Assembly (NCBI RefSeq): GCF_900102135.1
Contig: NZ_FMVJ01000006.1
Span: 124,001 to 188,000, forward strand
Direction: 5' to 3'
DNA from: Microvirga guangxiensis
Lineage (GTDB): Bacteria > Pseudomonadota > Alphaproteobacteria > Rhizobiales > Beijerinckiaceae
DNA length: 64,000 nucleotides
Positions 8,605-18,474 of this stretch are shown here, piece after piece. Under the pieces are notes generated by a model. It was not told the DNA's origin. It searched no databases and saw nothing but the letters and a program-made list of their open reading frames with translations. Within the stretch, counting starts at the first letter, position 1, and every line of letters begins with the position of its first letter. The translations under genes and the position numbers were made by a program.

Positions 8605-8634
8605 AAAAAGGCCGGCGGAAACGCCGGCCTTTTT
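8605..8634. terminator. bidirectional terminator between fadL-type gene and phaC
   Basis: AAAAAGGCCGGCG / CGCCGGCCTTTTT, 13-bp perfect stem with a GAAA loop and T-runs on both strands. Confidence 0.92.
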
Positions 8635-8658
8635 CGTTGGGGCTTGCGAGGTCCGCTT

Positions 8659-10464
8659 CTAAGCCCGTGCAAGCACGTAAGTCCCCGGCGCATCGCAGAG
8701 AGGTTCGAGTTTCCCGCCGCCAGGCTCCCTCGCAGGCACTTTCTTCGGCGCCTGGTTCTCGATCCATGAAAACCAATAGGGCCACCAGGAACCCGTCGTC
8801 TCCTTGGCCTTGGACATCCACTCTTCCAGCTCGCCCTCAGCGGGACCGCCCGTCCAGAACTGATATTTCGGCTTGGTGGTCGAGTTCACGACGCCTGCGA
8901 TATGGCCTGAGCCTGCAAGCACGAAATCGACCGGACCTCCAAACATCTGCGAGCCGACGAATACCGAGCGGGCAGGGGCGATATGGTCTTCCTTGGTGGC
9001 AAGATTGAAGATAGGAGCTTTGATCTTCTTCAGATCGAGCTTCATGCCGGCAAGCTCCATCTCGCCCTTGGCGAGCTTGTTCTCAAGGTAGCAGTTGCGC
9101 AGATAGAACGCATGGTTAGCTGCAGGCATGCGCGTGGAGTCGGAGTTCCAGTAGAGCAGATCGAAAGCCGTGGGCGCCCGACCCTTCATGTAGACATTCA
9201 CCACATTCGACCAGATCAGGTCCGTGGGCCGCAGCATGTTGAAGGCGTTGGCCATCTTTGAGCCGTCGAGATACCCGCGCTTCTTCATCTCGGCTTCGAC
9301 GGTGCGGATCTGCTCTTCGTCAGCGAACACCTTCAGGTCGCCCGCATGGGTGAAGTCCACCTGCGCGGTGAAGAAGGTGGCGCTGTCGATGCGCTTGTCG
9401 CGCTTTGCCGCCATGTACGCCATGGTGACCGCAAGCAGCGTGCCGCCGACGCAATAGCCGATGGCCGTCACCTTTTTCTCGCCCGTTGACTGCTCGATGG
9501 CATCGAGCGCCGCGAAGATGCCATCGGTCATATAGTGCTCGAAACCCTTCTCGGCATGCTGCTCTGCAGGGTTGACCCAAGAGATGCAGAAGACGGTGAG
9601 CCCCTGCGCAACGGCCCAGCGGATGAAGCTCTTTTCCGGGTTCAGATCGAGAATGTAGTACTTGTTGATCCAGGGCGGCACGATCAGCAACGGGCGCTTG
9701 AGCACCTTCTCGGTCGTGGGCGCGTATTGGATCAGCTCAATCAGGTCGTTGCGGAAGATGACCTTGCCAGGGGTCGTGGCAATGTTCACCCCGACCTTGA
9801 AATTGCTGGGATCGGTCTGACGGATCTTGAGCTCGCCTCGTCCGGCCTGAATGTCCTCAGCCAGCATCGCCATACCGCGTGCGAGGTTCGCACCGTTCTC
9901 CTTGATCGTCTCGCGGATCAGTTCGGGGTTGGTCAGCAGGAAGTTCGAGGGCGATAGGGCGCTGGAAATCTGCTTGATGTAGAATTGCGCCTTATGCCTC
10001 GTCCGTTCGTCGAGGCCGTCGGCCTCCTCCACCATGTCCTCCGCCCAGCGGGAGGAAATCAGGTAGGCCTGCTTGAGAAAGTCGAAGACGGGATTCTCTG
10101 ACCATTCCGGGTCTTTGAAGCGGGTATCCTTGGCCTCGGGCTCCGCAACGGGCTCGACAGGCTCGCCCTGGGCTTTCTTGAGGGTCGATGCCCAGAGGTC
10201 GAGGAATTGAGAGCCGAGGCGCGTTTGCGCTTCGAGAGACTTCTGAGGGTCGCTCATCCAGGTTTCGGCCACGCGCCCCAGAGTCCTGATCGCCTCCGAG
10301 GCGTCGTTTGCCATCTCCGGAGGGGAGCCCCGCTCTTCCAGCGGCTTGAGATAGGCGGCCGTTGCCTTGGTCGCCCCCTCGAAAAAACGGGCCATATTGC
10401 GCGAGAGCTCCTCGAAGTCTGGAGCTGAAGACTGGGTCTTCTCTTCACCGTATGGCTTGTCCAT
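8659..10464 (-). CDS. phaC: class I poly(3-hydroxyalkanoate) synthase
   Basis: A 601-residue class I PHA synthase that polymerises (R)-3-hydroxyacyl-CoA on carbon-storage granules. The alpha/beta hydrolase core carries the lipase-like box GYCVGG with nucleophile C338. The catalytic aspartate is D493 (KEDHIAP) and the histidine H521 (GSGHIAG). The [11 protein letters not shown] motif near 264 is conserved in the class. The N-terminal 200 residues form the family's variable domain. A GAGGGAG ribosome site precedes the ATG. No phaAB or phasin gene lies alongside. Confidence 0.96.
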   Translation of the reverse strand: MDKPYGEEKTQSSAPDFEELSRNMARFFEGATKATAAYLKPLEERGSPPEMANDASEAIRTLGRVAETWMSDPQKSLEAQTRLGSQFLDLWASTLKKAQGEPVEPVAEPEAKDTRFKDPEWSENPVFDFLKQAYLISSRWAEDMVEEADGLDERTRHKAQFYIKQISSALSPSNFLLTNPELIRETIKENGANLARGMAMLAEDIQAGRGELKIRQTDPSNFKVGVNIATTPGKVIFRNDLIELIQYAPTTEKVLKRPLLIVPPWINKYYILDLNPEKSFIRWAVAQGLTVFCISWVNPAEQHAEKGFEHYMTDGIFAALDAIEQSTGEKKVTAIGYCVGGTLLAVTMAYMAAKRDKRIDSATFFTAQVDFTHAGDLKVFADEEQIRTVEAEMKKRGYLDGSKMANAFNMLRPTDLIWSNVVNVYMKGRAPTAFDLLYWNSDSTRMPAANHAFYLRNCYLENKLAKGEMELAGMKLDLKKIKAPIFNLATKEDHIAPARSVFVGSQMFGGPVDFVLAGSGHIAGVVNSTTKPKYQFWTGGPAEGELEEWMSKAKETTGSWWPYWFSWIENQAPKKVPAREPGGGKLEPLCDAPGTYVLARA

Positions 10465-10567
10465 AAGGCGATCTCCCTCTATCTCGCGGCATTGCCCAGG
10501 GTGAGCATTTCGAGCATCTTAGCGCTCGATCCACGATCTGTGCAGTTATTCTCTTAGGTTAGCGACA

Positions 10568-10981
10568 ATGCGTATTCAGTTTCCGACGGCATCCCGCGCA
10601 CCGGCTTTGATCATGGCCGTGCTGGTTGCTGCTAACGTCACAGCCTGCGCAGGTGGTTCCAATCCGGTCCGCGATATTGCGACTGCGGTGGGGGCAGGTC
10701 CCAAGACTGCTCCGACACCAGACTTCGTAGCCCAGTCGCGCCCGCAGAGCCTGGATTACATGCCGATTGGAACGCCTGTCGAAGGGCGGCCCACGCCGGC
10801 AAGGAGCCCTGACGAGATCAAGGCAGCCGAATCCGAGCTCGATGCCCTGCGCGCCCGCAACGAATCCGCCGGAGCGGCTGCGGCCCGTTTAGGTGGAACG
10901 CCGCCGCCGGAGCCGATCAAGATGCCGGTCAACACGCCGCAGAGGCCACGCCAGAAGACGAATTCCAATACCAATCGCTAG
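10568..10981 (+). CDS. small predicted lipoprotein
   Basis: A 137-residue protein with a hydrophobic leader and a lipobox VTAC at residues 24-27, so it should be lipidated at C27 and held at the inner or outer membrane. The mature part is rich in proline, alanine and threonine and has a short charged helix (DEIKAAESELDALRARNES), with a disordered C-terminus. No domain is recognised. It is divergent from phaC and 42 bases ahead of the aminotransferase, with which it may share transcription. Confidence 0.7.
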   Translation: MRIQFPTASRAPALIMAVLVAANVTACAGGSNPVRDIATAVGAGPKTAPTPDFVAQSRPQSLDYMPIGTPVEGRPTPARSPDEIKAAESELDALRARNESAGAAAARLGGTPPPEPIKMPVNTPQRPRQKTNSNTNR

Positions 10982-11023
10982 AATCTATACCGGATTCATC
11001 CAAATCCGCTCGAGGACAGAACA

Positions 11024-12244
11024 ATGTCTAATTTCTACCGCATCAAGCGCCTTCCGCCTTATGTCTTCGAGCAGGTCAACCGCATTAAGGCAGCCGCCCG
11101 TGCGAATGGAGCGGACATTATCGATCTCGGCATGGGCAACCCGGACCTGCAGGCTCCGCAGCATGTGATCGACAAGCTGGTGGAGACGGTGGGCAAGCCG
11201 CGTACGGACCGCTACTCGGCGTCCAAGGGCATCGGCGGTCTGCGCCGCGCCCAGGCCGGCTATTATGAGCGCCGCTTCGGCGTGAAGCTCAACCCCGAGA
11301 CGCAGGTGGTGGCCACCCTCGGCTCCAAGGAAGGCTTCGCCAACATGGCGCAGGCCATCACGGAGCCCGGGGACGTGATCCTCGTCCCCAACCCCAGCTA
11401 CCCGATTCATGCCTTCGGCTTCCTCATGGCCGGTGGCGTGATCCGTTCGGTTCCCGCCGAGCCGACCCCGGATTTCTTCGTGGCTGCCGAGCGCGCCGTG
11501 ATGCACTCGATCCCCAAGCCCGTAGCGCTTGTGGTCTGCTACCCGTCGAACCCCACGGCCTACGTGGCTTCCCTCGATTTCTACCGGGACCTTGTGGCTT
11601 TCGCGAAAAAGCATGAGCTGATCCTGCTGTCGGATCTCGCCTATTCGGAAGTCTACTTCGATGAAAATAATCCGCCGCCGTCGATCCTTCAGGTACCTGG
11701 CGCCATCGACGTCGCCGTGGAGTTCACCTCCATGTCGAAGACCTTCTCCATGGCCGGTTGGCGCATCGGCTTCGCCGTCGGCAACGAGCGGCTGCTCGCT
11801 GCGCTCGCCCGCGTAAAGTCCTATCTCGATTACGGTGCCTTCACCCCTGTTCAGGTGGCGGCGACCGCGGCCCTCAATGGTCCAGACGACTGCATCCGCG
11901 AGATGCGCGCCACCTACAAGAAGCGCCGCGATGTGATGGTGGACGCCTTCGAGAAGGCGGGCTGGTCCATTCCGGCCCCTAGCGCTTCCATGTTCGCCTG
12001 GGTCCAGATCCCGGAGAAGTTCCGGAGCATGGGGAGCCTGGAATTCTCCAAGCTCCTGGTGGAAAAGGCTGATGTCGCGGTCGCTCCCGGTATCGGCTTC
12101 GGCGAGCACGGCGACGATTATGTTCGTATCGCCCTTGTGGAGAACGAGCAGCGCATCCGCCAGGCGGCGCGCAATATCCGCAAATTCTTCGACAGCGCTG
12201 ACCATACCCTACACAACGTCGTGCCGTTGGCACGCCGGGGCTAA
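11024..12244 (+). CDS. class I/II PLP aminotransferase (AlaC/DapL-like)
   Basis: A 406-residue fold-type I aminotransferase. The PLP lysine is K239 in SMSKTFSMAGWRIGF; IDLGMGNPDL near 33 and YPSNPTAY near 173 are family signatures. The enzyme is close to alanine transaminase AlaC and is often annotated as LL-diaminopimelate aminotransferase. In Hyphomicrobiales it sits just upstream of hom and glpX as here, so a role in aspartate-family or alanine metabolism is likely. The exact keto acid partner is not decided by sequence alone. Confidence 0.88.
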   Translation: MSNFYRIKRLPPYVFEQVNRIKAAARANGADIIDLGMGNPDLQAPQHVIDKLVETVGKPRTDRYSASKGIGGLRRAQAGYYERRFGVKLNPETQVVATLGSKEGFANMAQAITEPGDVILVPNPSYPIHAFGFLMAGGVIRSVPAEPTPDFFVAAERAVMHSIPKPVALVVCYPSNPTAYVASLDFYRDLVAFAKKHELILLSDLAYSEVYFDENNPPPSILQVPGAIDVAVEFTSMSKTFSMAGWRIGFAVGNERLLAALARVKSYLDYGAFTPVQVAATAALNGPDDCIREMRATYKKRRDVMVDAFEKAGWSIPAPSASMFAWVQIPEKFRSMGSLEFSKLLVEKADVAVAPGIGFGEHGDDYVRIALVENEQRIRQAARNIRKFFDSADHTLHNVVPLARRG

Positions 12245-12356
12245 GGCCCCTAAAGCGCGGCGGAGCCCGTATCTCAGCCCAAGTTTCCGCGTCCGCATGG
12301 ACATGGGAGCTTGGCAGTCGTAAAGAGCAACCCGGTTTTACAGGGAGCTTTTGTCC

Positions 12357-13679
12357 GTGACACGTCCTCTCAAGGTGGGCATCGCCGGCCTCGGTACTGT
12401 TGGCGCTTCGGTTATTCGGATTCTCGAGCGCCGGAACGAGACTGTGACGCAGAGGGGCGGGCGTTCTGTCGAGGTCATGGCCGTTTCTGCCCGCGACAAG
12501 GCCAAGGACCGCGGCATCGACCTCTCACCCTTCACCTGGTTTGACGATCCAGTGGATCTTGCCCGCTCGGCGGATGTGGACTGCGTGGTCGAATTGGTGG
12601 GCGGTGCGGACGGAGCCGCTTTCGAAGTGGTTCAGACGGCTCTGTCCCATGGCAGGCATGTGGTTACCGCCAACAAGGCTCTGCTCGCCAAGCACGGTTT
12701 GGCGCTGGCGAAGCTCGCCGAGAGCAAGGGCGTGTCCATTTCCTTCGAGGCATCGGTCGCCGGCGGCATCCCGATCATCAAGACCTTGCGCGAGGCCCTG
12801 CCGGGCAACGAAGTCTCACGCCTGTACGGGATCCTCAACGGAACCTGTAACTACATCCTTTCCCGCATGGAGCTTGAAGGGCTCACCTTCCAGGAATGCC
12901 TGAAGGACGCTCAACGCCTCGGCTATGCGGAGGCCGACCCCACTTTCGACGTGGAAGGCTTCGACACCGCCCATAAGCTCGCGATTCTCACGAGCCTTGC
13001 CTTCGGCACCGAGATCGATGCCGAAGCGATCTATGTGGAGGGAATTTCCTCCATTACCCCGCTCGACCTCGCGATGGCGAAGGAACTGGGCTTCCGGATC
13101 AAGCTGCTCGGTGTCGCTGAGCGCACGGATACCGGTATCGAGCAGCGGGTGCATCCCACCATGGTGCCGCGCACCTCGTCCATCGCTCAGGTCATGGGCG
13201 TGACGAATGCTGTGACCATCGACGCGGATGCCGTGCGTGAGCTGACACTCATCGGTCCCGGAGCAGGGGGCGACGCCACCGCTTCCGCCGTGGTGGCAGA
13301 CATTGCCGATCTGGCAGCAGGCGTCGCGCAGCCGCTCTTCGGCAAGCCTGTCGACCAGCTGGAGAAAGCCCCTCGCGCGCCCATGCAGCGCCATGAGGGC
13401 GGCTATTACATTCGCCTGACAGTCCACGACCGTCCGGGCGTCGCAGCCGGTGTTGCGACCCGCATGGCAGAAGAGGACATCTCCCTGGAAAGCATCCTGC
13501 AGAAGCGCTCGGAAATCGCAGCGACGCAGGATCCTCACGGCCGTTCGGGTGCGCCGGTGTCCCTGGTTCTCATCACCTACGCGGCGACGGAGGCATCCAT
13601 CCGTTCGGCGGTGGAAAAGATCTCGAGGGATGGTCTTATCGCCGAGCCGCCCCAAGTCATCCGCATCGAACGCGATTAA
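12357..13679 (+). CDS. hom: homoserine dehydrogenase
   Basis: A 440-residue NAD(P)-dependent enzyme making homoserine from aspartate semialdehyde, the branch point to Met and Thr. The Rossmann motif GIAGLGTVG is at the N-terminus. ANKALLA and GGIPIIKTLRE mark the catalytic domain, and a C-terminal ACT domain (about 355-440, starting LTVHDRPGVAAGVA) suggests feedback by threonine. The GTG at 12357 is preferred over the TTG at 12351 because AGGGAG ends 9 bases before the GTG but only 3 before the TTG. It follows the aminotransferase by 112 bases. Confidence 0.95.
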   Translation: MTRPLKVGIAGLGTVGASVIRILERRNETVTQRGGRSVEVMAVSARDKAKDRGIDLSPFTWFDDPVDLARSADVDCVVELVGGADGAAFEVVQTALSHGRHVVTANKALLAKHGLALAKLAESKGVSISFEASVAGGIPIIKTLREALPGNEVSRLYGILNGTCNYILSRMELEGLTFQECLKDAQRLGYAEADPTFDVEGFDTAHKLAILTSLAFGTEIDAEAIYVEGISSITPLDLAMAKELGFRIKLLGVAERTDTGIEQRVHPTMVPRTSSIAQVMGVTNAVTIDADAVRELTLIGPGAGGDATASAVVADIADLAAGVAQPLFGKPVDQLEKAPRAPMQRHEGGYYIRLTVHDRPGVAAGVATRMAEEDISLESILQKRSEIAATQDPHGRSGAPVSLVLITYAATEASIRSAVEKISRDGLIAEPPQVIRIERD

Positions 13680-13736
13680 TCATCTGGCGGGCACGAAATA
13701 CCCGCCGACCACCTTCAAGAGGGAGACGACACGTCC

Positions 13737-14735
13737 ATGTCGCAAGGCATTACCGTCCAACCGGGGCAAATCATCGAGCGCATCCTGACCTTGGAGCTCG
13801 TCCGCGTCACTGAGCGCGCGGCTGTGGCTTCCGCCAGACTGCGCGGGCGCGGCAACGAGAAGGCTGCAGACCAGGCAGCCGTGGACGCCATGCGCCGCGA
13901 GCTCAACAAGCTCCCGATCGACGGCACGGTGGTGATCGGCGAGGGCGAACGCGACGAGGCGCCCATGCTCTTCATCGGCGAGAAGGTTGGCAACAAGCAG
14001 GGGCCGAAGGTCGACATCGCCGTCGACCCGCTGGAAGGCACCACGCTCTGCGCCAAGGACATGCCGGGCTCCATCGCTGTGATGGCCATGGCCGAGTCCG
14101 GCACGCTGCTGGCTGCTCCCGACGTCTACATGCACAAGATCGCCGTCGGCCCCGGCTATCCCACCGGTGTCGTCGATCTTGATGCCTCGCCCGAGGACAA
14201 CATTCATGCCCTCGCCAAGGCGAAGGGCGTGAAGCCGAACGAGATCAACTGCCTTGTCCTCGACCGTCCGCGCCATGCGGAACTCATTGCTGCGATCCGC
14301 AAGACGGGTGCGGGCGTTCGCCTCATCACCGACGGTGACGTGGCCGGTGTGATCTTCACGACGAAGCCTGCTGACACCGGCATCGATCTTTATCTCGGCA
14401 TCGGCGCTGCCCCTGAGGGCGTGCTTGCTGCTGGCGCGCTGCGTTGCATCGGCGGCCAGATGCAGGGCCGTCTCATCCTCGACACGGAAGAGAAGCGCTC
14501 CCGCGCGCTCCAGATGGGGGTGACCGACCCCAACAAGAAGTACGACGTGACGGACCTCGCCCGTGGCGACGTGATCGTTGCCGCCACTGGCGTGACCGAC
14601 GGCGGGCTCCTGAAGGGCGTTCATTTCGGCAAGGACGTAATCACCACCGAGACGGTAGTTTACCGCTCCGCCACCGGCACCGTACGCCGTATCTACGGCG
14701 AGCACCGCGAGCTGTCGAAGTTCCACCTCGACTGA
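13737..14735 (+). CDS. glpX: class II fructose-1,6-bisphosphatase
   Basis: A 332-residue GlpX-type, metal-dependent phosphatase of gluconeogenesis. Key motifs are GEGERDEAPML near 67 and DIAVDPLEGTTLCAKD near 98, which bind metal and phosphate, and TDGDVAGV in the second half. It is 57 bases after hom, so probably co-transcribed, and is followed by a hairpin. Some family members also hydrolyse sedoheptulose bisphosphate. Confidence 0.95.
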   Translation: MSQGITVQPGQIIERILTLELVRVTERAAVASARLRGRGNEKAADQAAVDAMRRELNKLPIDGTVVIGEGERDEAPMLFIGEKVGNKQGPKVDIAVDPLEGTTLCAKDMPGSIAVMAMAESGTLLAAPDVYMHKIAVGPGYPTGVVDLDASPEDNIHALAKAKGVKPNEINCLVLDRPRHAELIAAIRKTGAGVRLITDGDVAGVIFTTKPADTGIDLYLGIGAAPEGVLAAGALRCIGGQMQGRLILDTEEKRSRALQMGVTDPNKKYDVTDLARGDVIVAATGVTDGGLLKGVHFGKDVITTETVVYRSATGTVRRIYGEHRELSKFHLD

Positions 14736-14758
14736 TCGCTGTTATAATAGAATCTCTT

Positions 14759-14781
14759 ATGGCCGGGTTCGTCCCGGCCAT
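14759..14781 (+). terminator. glpX: hairpin after glpX
   Basis: Perfect 9-bp stem ATGGCCGGG / CCCGGCCAT with a 5-base loop, then TTGCGTTTT. It has a modest T-tract, 23 bases after the stop. Confidence 0.65.
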
Positions 14782-14840
14782 TTGCGTTTTGGATCACTCT
14801 CCTGTCAGGATGAGACACTCTATTGTTAGGTACCTGCGTC

Positions 14841-15281
14841 ATGATCGAAATTCGTCCATTTATTCCTGGAGACCGCGAGTCTTGGGAGCCGTTGTGGCAG
14901 GGCTACCTGACCTTCTACAAGGCCTCGCTTCCTGCCGAGGTCACGAACGCGACCTGGAAGCGCCTCAACAATCCCGCAGAGCCCATGCACGGCCTTGCGG
15001 CGGTTCTCGGCGGCAAGATCGTAGGTATCGTGCATTACCTCTATCACCGCTCCACCTGGACGACTGCCGATTACTGCTATTTGCAGGATCTCTTCACGGC
15101 GGACCAGGCGCGGGGGCGCGGCGTCGGTCGGGCTCTGATTGAGGCTGTCTATGAACGGGCGCAGGCCGATGGAGCTGCCCGCGTCTATTGGCTCACACAC
15201 GAGACCAACAAGGATGCCCAGGCTCTCTACGAGAAGGTTGCCTCCCGCACCGGCTTCATCCAATACCGCAAGGTGTTTTGA
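14841..15281 (+). CDS. GNAT-family N-acetyltransferase
   Basis: A 146-residue GNAT protein. The acetyl-CoA binding loop QARGRGVGRALIEAVYE (the R/Q-x-x-G-x-G/A motif A) is near residue 91, and the C-terminal YWLTHETNKDAQALYEKV is motif B. The ATG at 14841 is chosen over an upstream TTG because family members begin at IEIRPF. The substrate is unknown. It lies between glpX and recJ, 27 bases ahead of recJ. Confidence 0.85.
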   Translation: MIEIRPFIPGDRESWEPLWQGYLTFYKASLPAEVTNATWKRLNNPAEPMHGLAAVLGGKIVGIVHYLYHRSTWTTADYCYLQDLFTADQARGRGVGRALIEAVYERAQADGAARVYWLTHETNKDAQALYEKVASRTGFIQYRKVF

Positions 15282-15308
15282 CCACATTTTGCAGATAACA
15301 TTGTTTCC

Positions 15309-17120
15309 GTGACCGAATCATCGCCAATCTCCCTGCCGAAACCGTTTCTGGGCGTAACCCAGTCAGCCCTGGGCCGTACTTGGGTCGAGCGCTGCAGCGC
15401 CGCCCAGAGCACGATCGCCCTCGCCATCGCCCAGACCCATGGAGTGCCCGATATCCTGGCCCGTGTGCTCGCAGGGCGCGGGGTCGGCATTCACGAGACG
15501 GAAGGTTTCCTCAACCCGCGCTTGCGGGATCTGATGCCCGATCCGCATATTCTCACAGACATGGAAGCTGCAGCCAATCGGCTCGCGGACGCAGTGATGC
15601 GCTCCGAGAAAGTGGCGATCTTCGGCGATTACGATGTGGACGGAGCCTGCAGCGCCGCACTGCTGGCTGAATACCTGCGCGCCTGCGGTATCTCTTACGC
15701 CATTCATATTCCCGACCGGATCACGGAAGGTTATGGCCCGAACGTCGATGCTATTCGCGCGCTGAAAGAGCAGGGGGGCGATATTCTGGTCACGGTCGAT
15801 TGCGGCACGGCCAGTATCGAGCCGTTGGCCGAGGCGAAGCGCCTGGGTTTGGATCCGGTCGTTCTCGACCACCACCAAGCGCCTGAGCAGCTGCCGGAAG
15901 CGCTGGCGATCGTGAACCCGAATCGGCAGGATGACCTTTCGGGCCTCGGTCACCTCTGTGCGGCAGGCGTGGTGTTTCTTTTCCTTGTCGCCCTCAACCG
16001 GACCCTGCGGGCCCGTGGCTTCTTCGGGAATCGCACCGAGCCGGACCTGATGGGAAGCCTCGACATCGTTGCGCTCGCGACGGTCGCCGATGTGGTCCCG
16101 TTGGTCGGCCTCAACCGCGCCTTCGTGCGCCAGGGCCTCGCGATCATGCGCAGCCGCCGACGGCTCGGCTTGGCGGCATTGCTCGATACGGCAGGCTTAG
16201 CCGGGGCGCCGGAATGCTGGCATCTCGGCTACCTGGTCGGCCCACGCATCAATGCGGGCGGCCGGATCGGCGATGCGGCACTCGGTTCTCGCCTTCTTCT
16301 GACGGACGATGCCATCCAAGCTGGCCAGATCGCCGCCGAACTCGACCGTCTGAACCGGGAGCGGCAGGCCATTGAGGTCGTTGCTGTCCAGGAAGCCGAG
16401 GCCCAGGCCCTGATGGCCCTGGAGCGGATGCCCGATCAGGCGGTGCTGGTGACGGCATCGGCCGAATGGCACCCGGGTGTCGTAGGACTGATCTCCGCCC
16501 GCACGAAAGAGCGATTCCGCCGTCCGGCTTTTGCGTTCACCCTCAACCCTGACGGCACGGCGACAGGCTCGGGCCGGTCCGTGCCGGGTGTCGATCTCGG
16601 TTCTGCCGTCCGCGCGGCGGTAGACGCCGGAATAGCCATCAAGGGCGGCGGCCATACCATGGCGGCCGGCGTCACGATCATGGCGACTGAGCTTGACCGT
16701 TTTCTCTCTTTCGTGACGGACAAGCTCAATGAGCCTGTCAGCACCATGCGTTTGAACGATCAGTTCGCCATCGACGCCACGCTGACCGCAGCAGGCGCGC
16801 AGCCGGGCCTTGTTACCGCGCTGGAGCGGGCAGGGCCCTTTGGCTCAGGTCAGCCGGAGCCGGTCTTCGTTTTTCCACAGCACCGTGTCATCGAGGCCCG
16901 GGAGGTCGGCAGCGGTGGGCATATGCGTGTGAAGCTACGCGGCGGCGATGGCAGCACGATTGGAGGAATCGCTTTCCGCGCAGCGGGCCAACCCCTCGGA
17001 AATGCTCTGTTCGATGCCATCGGAAGCCCTCTTCACGTGGCTGGAACGCTTTCCATCGACCGGTGGGGTGGCCATGAAAAGGCCGAGCTTCGCATAATGG
17101 ATGCAGCGAGACCTGAATAA
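15309..17120 (+). CDS. recJ: single-stranded-DNA 5'-3' exonuclease RecJ
   Basis: A 603-residue DHH-superfamily nuclease that degrades single-stranded DNA 5' to 3' in recombination and mismatch repair. Metal-binding motifs are GDYDVDG (D107, D109, D111), the VDCG motif near 163, and DHH at 187-189. The DHHA1 domain holds GGHTMAAG near residue 452, and an OB-like domain ends the protein. It has a GTG start. It is co-directional with the GNAT gene and probably in the same transcript. Confidence 0.95.
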   Translation: MTESSPISLPKPFLGVTQSALGRTWVERCSAAQSTIALAIAQTHGVPDILARVLAGRGVGIHETEGFLNPRLRDLMPDPHILTDMEAAANRLADAVMRSEKVAIFGDYDVDGACSAALLAEYLRACGISYAIHIPDRITEGYGPNVDAIRALKEQGGDILVTVDCGTASIEPLAEAKRLGLDPVVLDHHQAPEQLPEALAIVNPNRQDDLSGLGHLCAAGVVFLFLVALNRTLRARGFFGNRTEPDLMGSLDIVALATVADVVPLVGLNRAFVRQGLAIMRSRRRLGLAALLDTAGLAGAPECWHLGYLVGPRINAGGRIGDAALGSRLLLTDDAIQAGQIAAELDRLNRERQAIEVVAVQEAEAQALMALERMPDQAVLVTASAEWHPGVVGLISARTKERFRRPAFAFTLNPDGTATGSGRSVPGVDLGSAVRAAVDAGIAIKGGGHTMAAGVTIMATELDRFLSFVTDKLNEPVSTMRLNDQFAIDATLTAAGAQPGLVTALERAGPFGSGQPEPVFVFPQHRVIEAREVGSGGHMRVKLRGGDGSTIGGIAFRAAGQPLGNALFDAIGSPLHVAGTLSIDRWGGHEKAELRIMDAARPE

Positions 17121-17199
17121 TTGAAAACTGACGCTTGCGGTGCGTCACGATCCCGTCTATACGTCCGCCCACTTCGACGGCAACGCCTCGAAGTCCAGC

Positions 17200-17274
17200 G
17201 CGCCCTTCGTCTATCGGTTAGGACATCTGCCTTTCACGCAGGAAAGAGGGGTTCGATTCCCCTAGGGCGCGCCA
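17200..17274 (+). tRNA. tRNA-Glu (anticodon UUC)
   Basis: Full cloverleaf: acceptor GCGCCCT / AGGGCGC, anticodon stem TCTGC / GCAGG with loop CTTTCAC and anticodon TTC at 17233-17235, T-arm GGTTCGATTCC, encoded CCA. Confidence 0.97.
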
Positions 17275-17328
17275 CTTCTTTTTCTTCCCGGCAAACCGCT
17301 ACTGCAGAATGAGTGACAGCGTTCACTC

Positions 17329-17631
17329 TCAGATCGGGCTGCCTTTGATCTTCGTCACCATTTCCCAGTTGTCACCGGCTGCGATCAGGCAGGCCTTGCC
17401 GTCCGGCATGGTCATGACCATCGACCAGGATCCGCCTTGCGAGGCGAAAACCTCGAGCACCTGTCCCGGCTGCGCGAGGCCGATTCCGACAGGGTCTTCC
17501 TTATATTGATCGGCCAGGAGCTTCACGAGCTGTTCCCGCGGGCCGCATGAGGCTTGGGCTCCGGCTTCGGGTGATCCAACGAGAAGGGCGCTGCCAAGGA
17601 CCGACAGCAGGGCAAGAGGGCGGTGAATCAT
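17329..17631 (-). CDS. small secreted protein, unknown function
   Basis: A 100-residue protein with a clear Sec signal peptide (about residues 1-25, cleavage near AGAQA). The mature part contains two cysteines (SCGPRE and KACLIAAG), probably one disulfide, and WSMVMTMPDGKACL, which resembles small periplasmic proteins common in Hyphomicrobiales. It ends close to tRNA-Glu and is convergent with it. No function can be assigned. Confidence 0.75.
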   Translation of the reverse strand: MIHRPLALLSVLGSALLVGSPEAGAQASCGPREQLVKLLADQYKEDPVGIGLAQPGQVLEVFASQGGSWSMVMTMPDGKACLIAAGDNWEMVTKIKGSPI

Positions 17632-17849
17632 GGCACATCCTAGAGCGGTTTGCCCGCATGACCCTTGGCGTTTCCATCAACGCGCAAGGCTTCAAAAAAG
17701 CTCCACGCTGTCAACGTCATCAACTTGTGCTGCATAACTGGGCAGGCGCATGGAGATTCGGATGTGCAACAGGCTTCGCTGGGGCTAGAGTGAACTTGCC
17801 GAGCTCAAAGGCGTTTTCTCGCGAACTCCCTCTTGTCGAGCGTTCAATC

Positions 17850-18083
17850 ATGCCTCGCTTTTTCTTCAACATCCGGGACGGTTACGACGTCGACGAAGAC
17901 GATGAGGGTGTCGAGCTTCCGGATCTGGAAGCCGCCAAGGCAGAAGCCCTCGCAACCGTCGAGGAGTTGCGAGAAGAGCTTGCCGATGCCGGAAACATCG
18001 AACTCGAAATCGTTGACGAAGCCGGACGCCGTCTCATGACAGTTCCGTTCTTCCGCGGAGGGCGAGGCGGCAAGCGGCGCTGA
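17850..18083 (+). CDS. DUF6894-type small protein
   Basis: A 77-residue protein beginning MPRFFFNIRDG, followed by an acidic stretch and VELPDLEAAKAEALATVEEL. This is the hallmark of the DUF6894 family, abundant in Methylobacteriaceae and Bradyrhizobiaceae and of unknown role. A longer in-frame opening exists upstream but the family always starts at MPR. A hairpin terminator follows. Confidence 0.8.
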   Translation: MPRFFFNIRDGYDVDEDDEGVELPDLEAAKAEALATVEELREELADAGNIELEIVDEAGRRLMTVPFFRGGRGGKRR

Positions 18084-18098
18084 CATCATTGCAAGAAA

Positions 18099-18123
18099 AA
18101 ACCCGGCGTGAAGCCGGGCTTTT
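18099..18123 (+). terminator. terminator after DUF6894 gene
   Basis: CCCGGC / GCCGGG stem flanked by A-run and CTTTTC, 15 bases after the stop. It may serve the convergent gene at 18144 as well. Confidence 0.75.
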
Positions 18124-18143
18124 CTTTCATGGACGGGAGTGCC

Positions 18144-18398
18144 TTAGCATTCCGTCGTTTTCTTGGTCGTGGTGTCGCCGAACTCGTCGGTCTTCTGCTT
18201 GGTTTCCGTGGTGCAGCCAAGCGTCGATGAGCCGGTCGTGACGGTGGTGGAGGATGTCGTGCTCGGCTCGCGCTTCTGCTCGATGGTCGTCGAACTGCCG
18301 AGGATACCCTCTTCCTTCTTGATCGTGGTCGTCGTGTCCTGAGCGAAAGCCGCCGTGCTCAAGAGCGAAGCGGCCAGGACGAAAGCAACTTTCTTCAT
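18144..18398 (-). CDS. Thr/Ser-rich secreted small protein
   Basis: An 84-residue protein. The signal peptide MKKVAFVLAASLLSTAAFA is typical. The mature part is unusually rich in threonine, serine and lysine (TTTTIKKEEG, TTSSTTVTTGSS), with two cysteines, one the final residue. AGGAG precedes the ATG at 18398 by 7 bases; the longer upstream frame is not supported. No known family is recognised; a surface or periplasmic role is inferred from the leader. Confidence 0.72.
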   Translation of the reverse strand: MKKVAFVLAASLLSTAAFAQDTTTTIKKEEGILGSSTTIEQKREPSTTSSTTVTTGSSTLGCTTETKQKTDEFGDTTTKKTTEC

Positions 18399-18474
18399 AT
18401 CCAAACTCCTCGTGTTACGCCTTTGCCGTAAGAACGCCGATCGCGCCGAGCGGTTCCTGACATGGCGAGGAGCA

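Noticed and set aside
10985-12205. 406-residue open frame on the minus strand
   Set aside because: Shadow of the aminotransferase gene on the opposite strand, with a low-complexity His/Arg-rich sequence.
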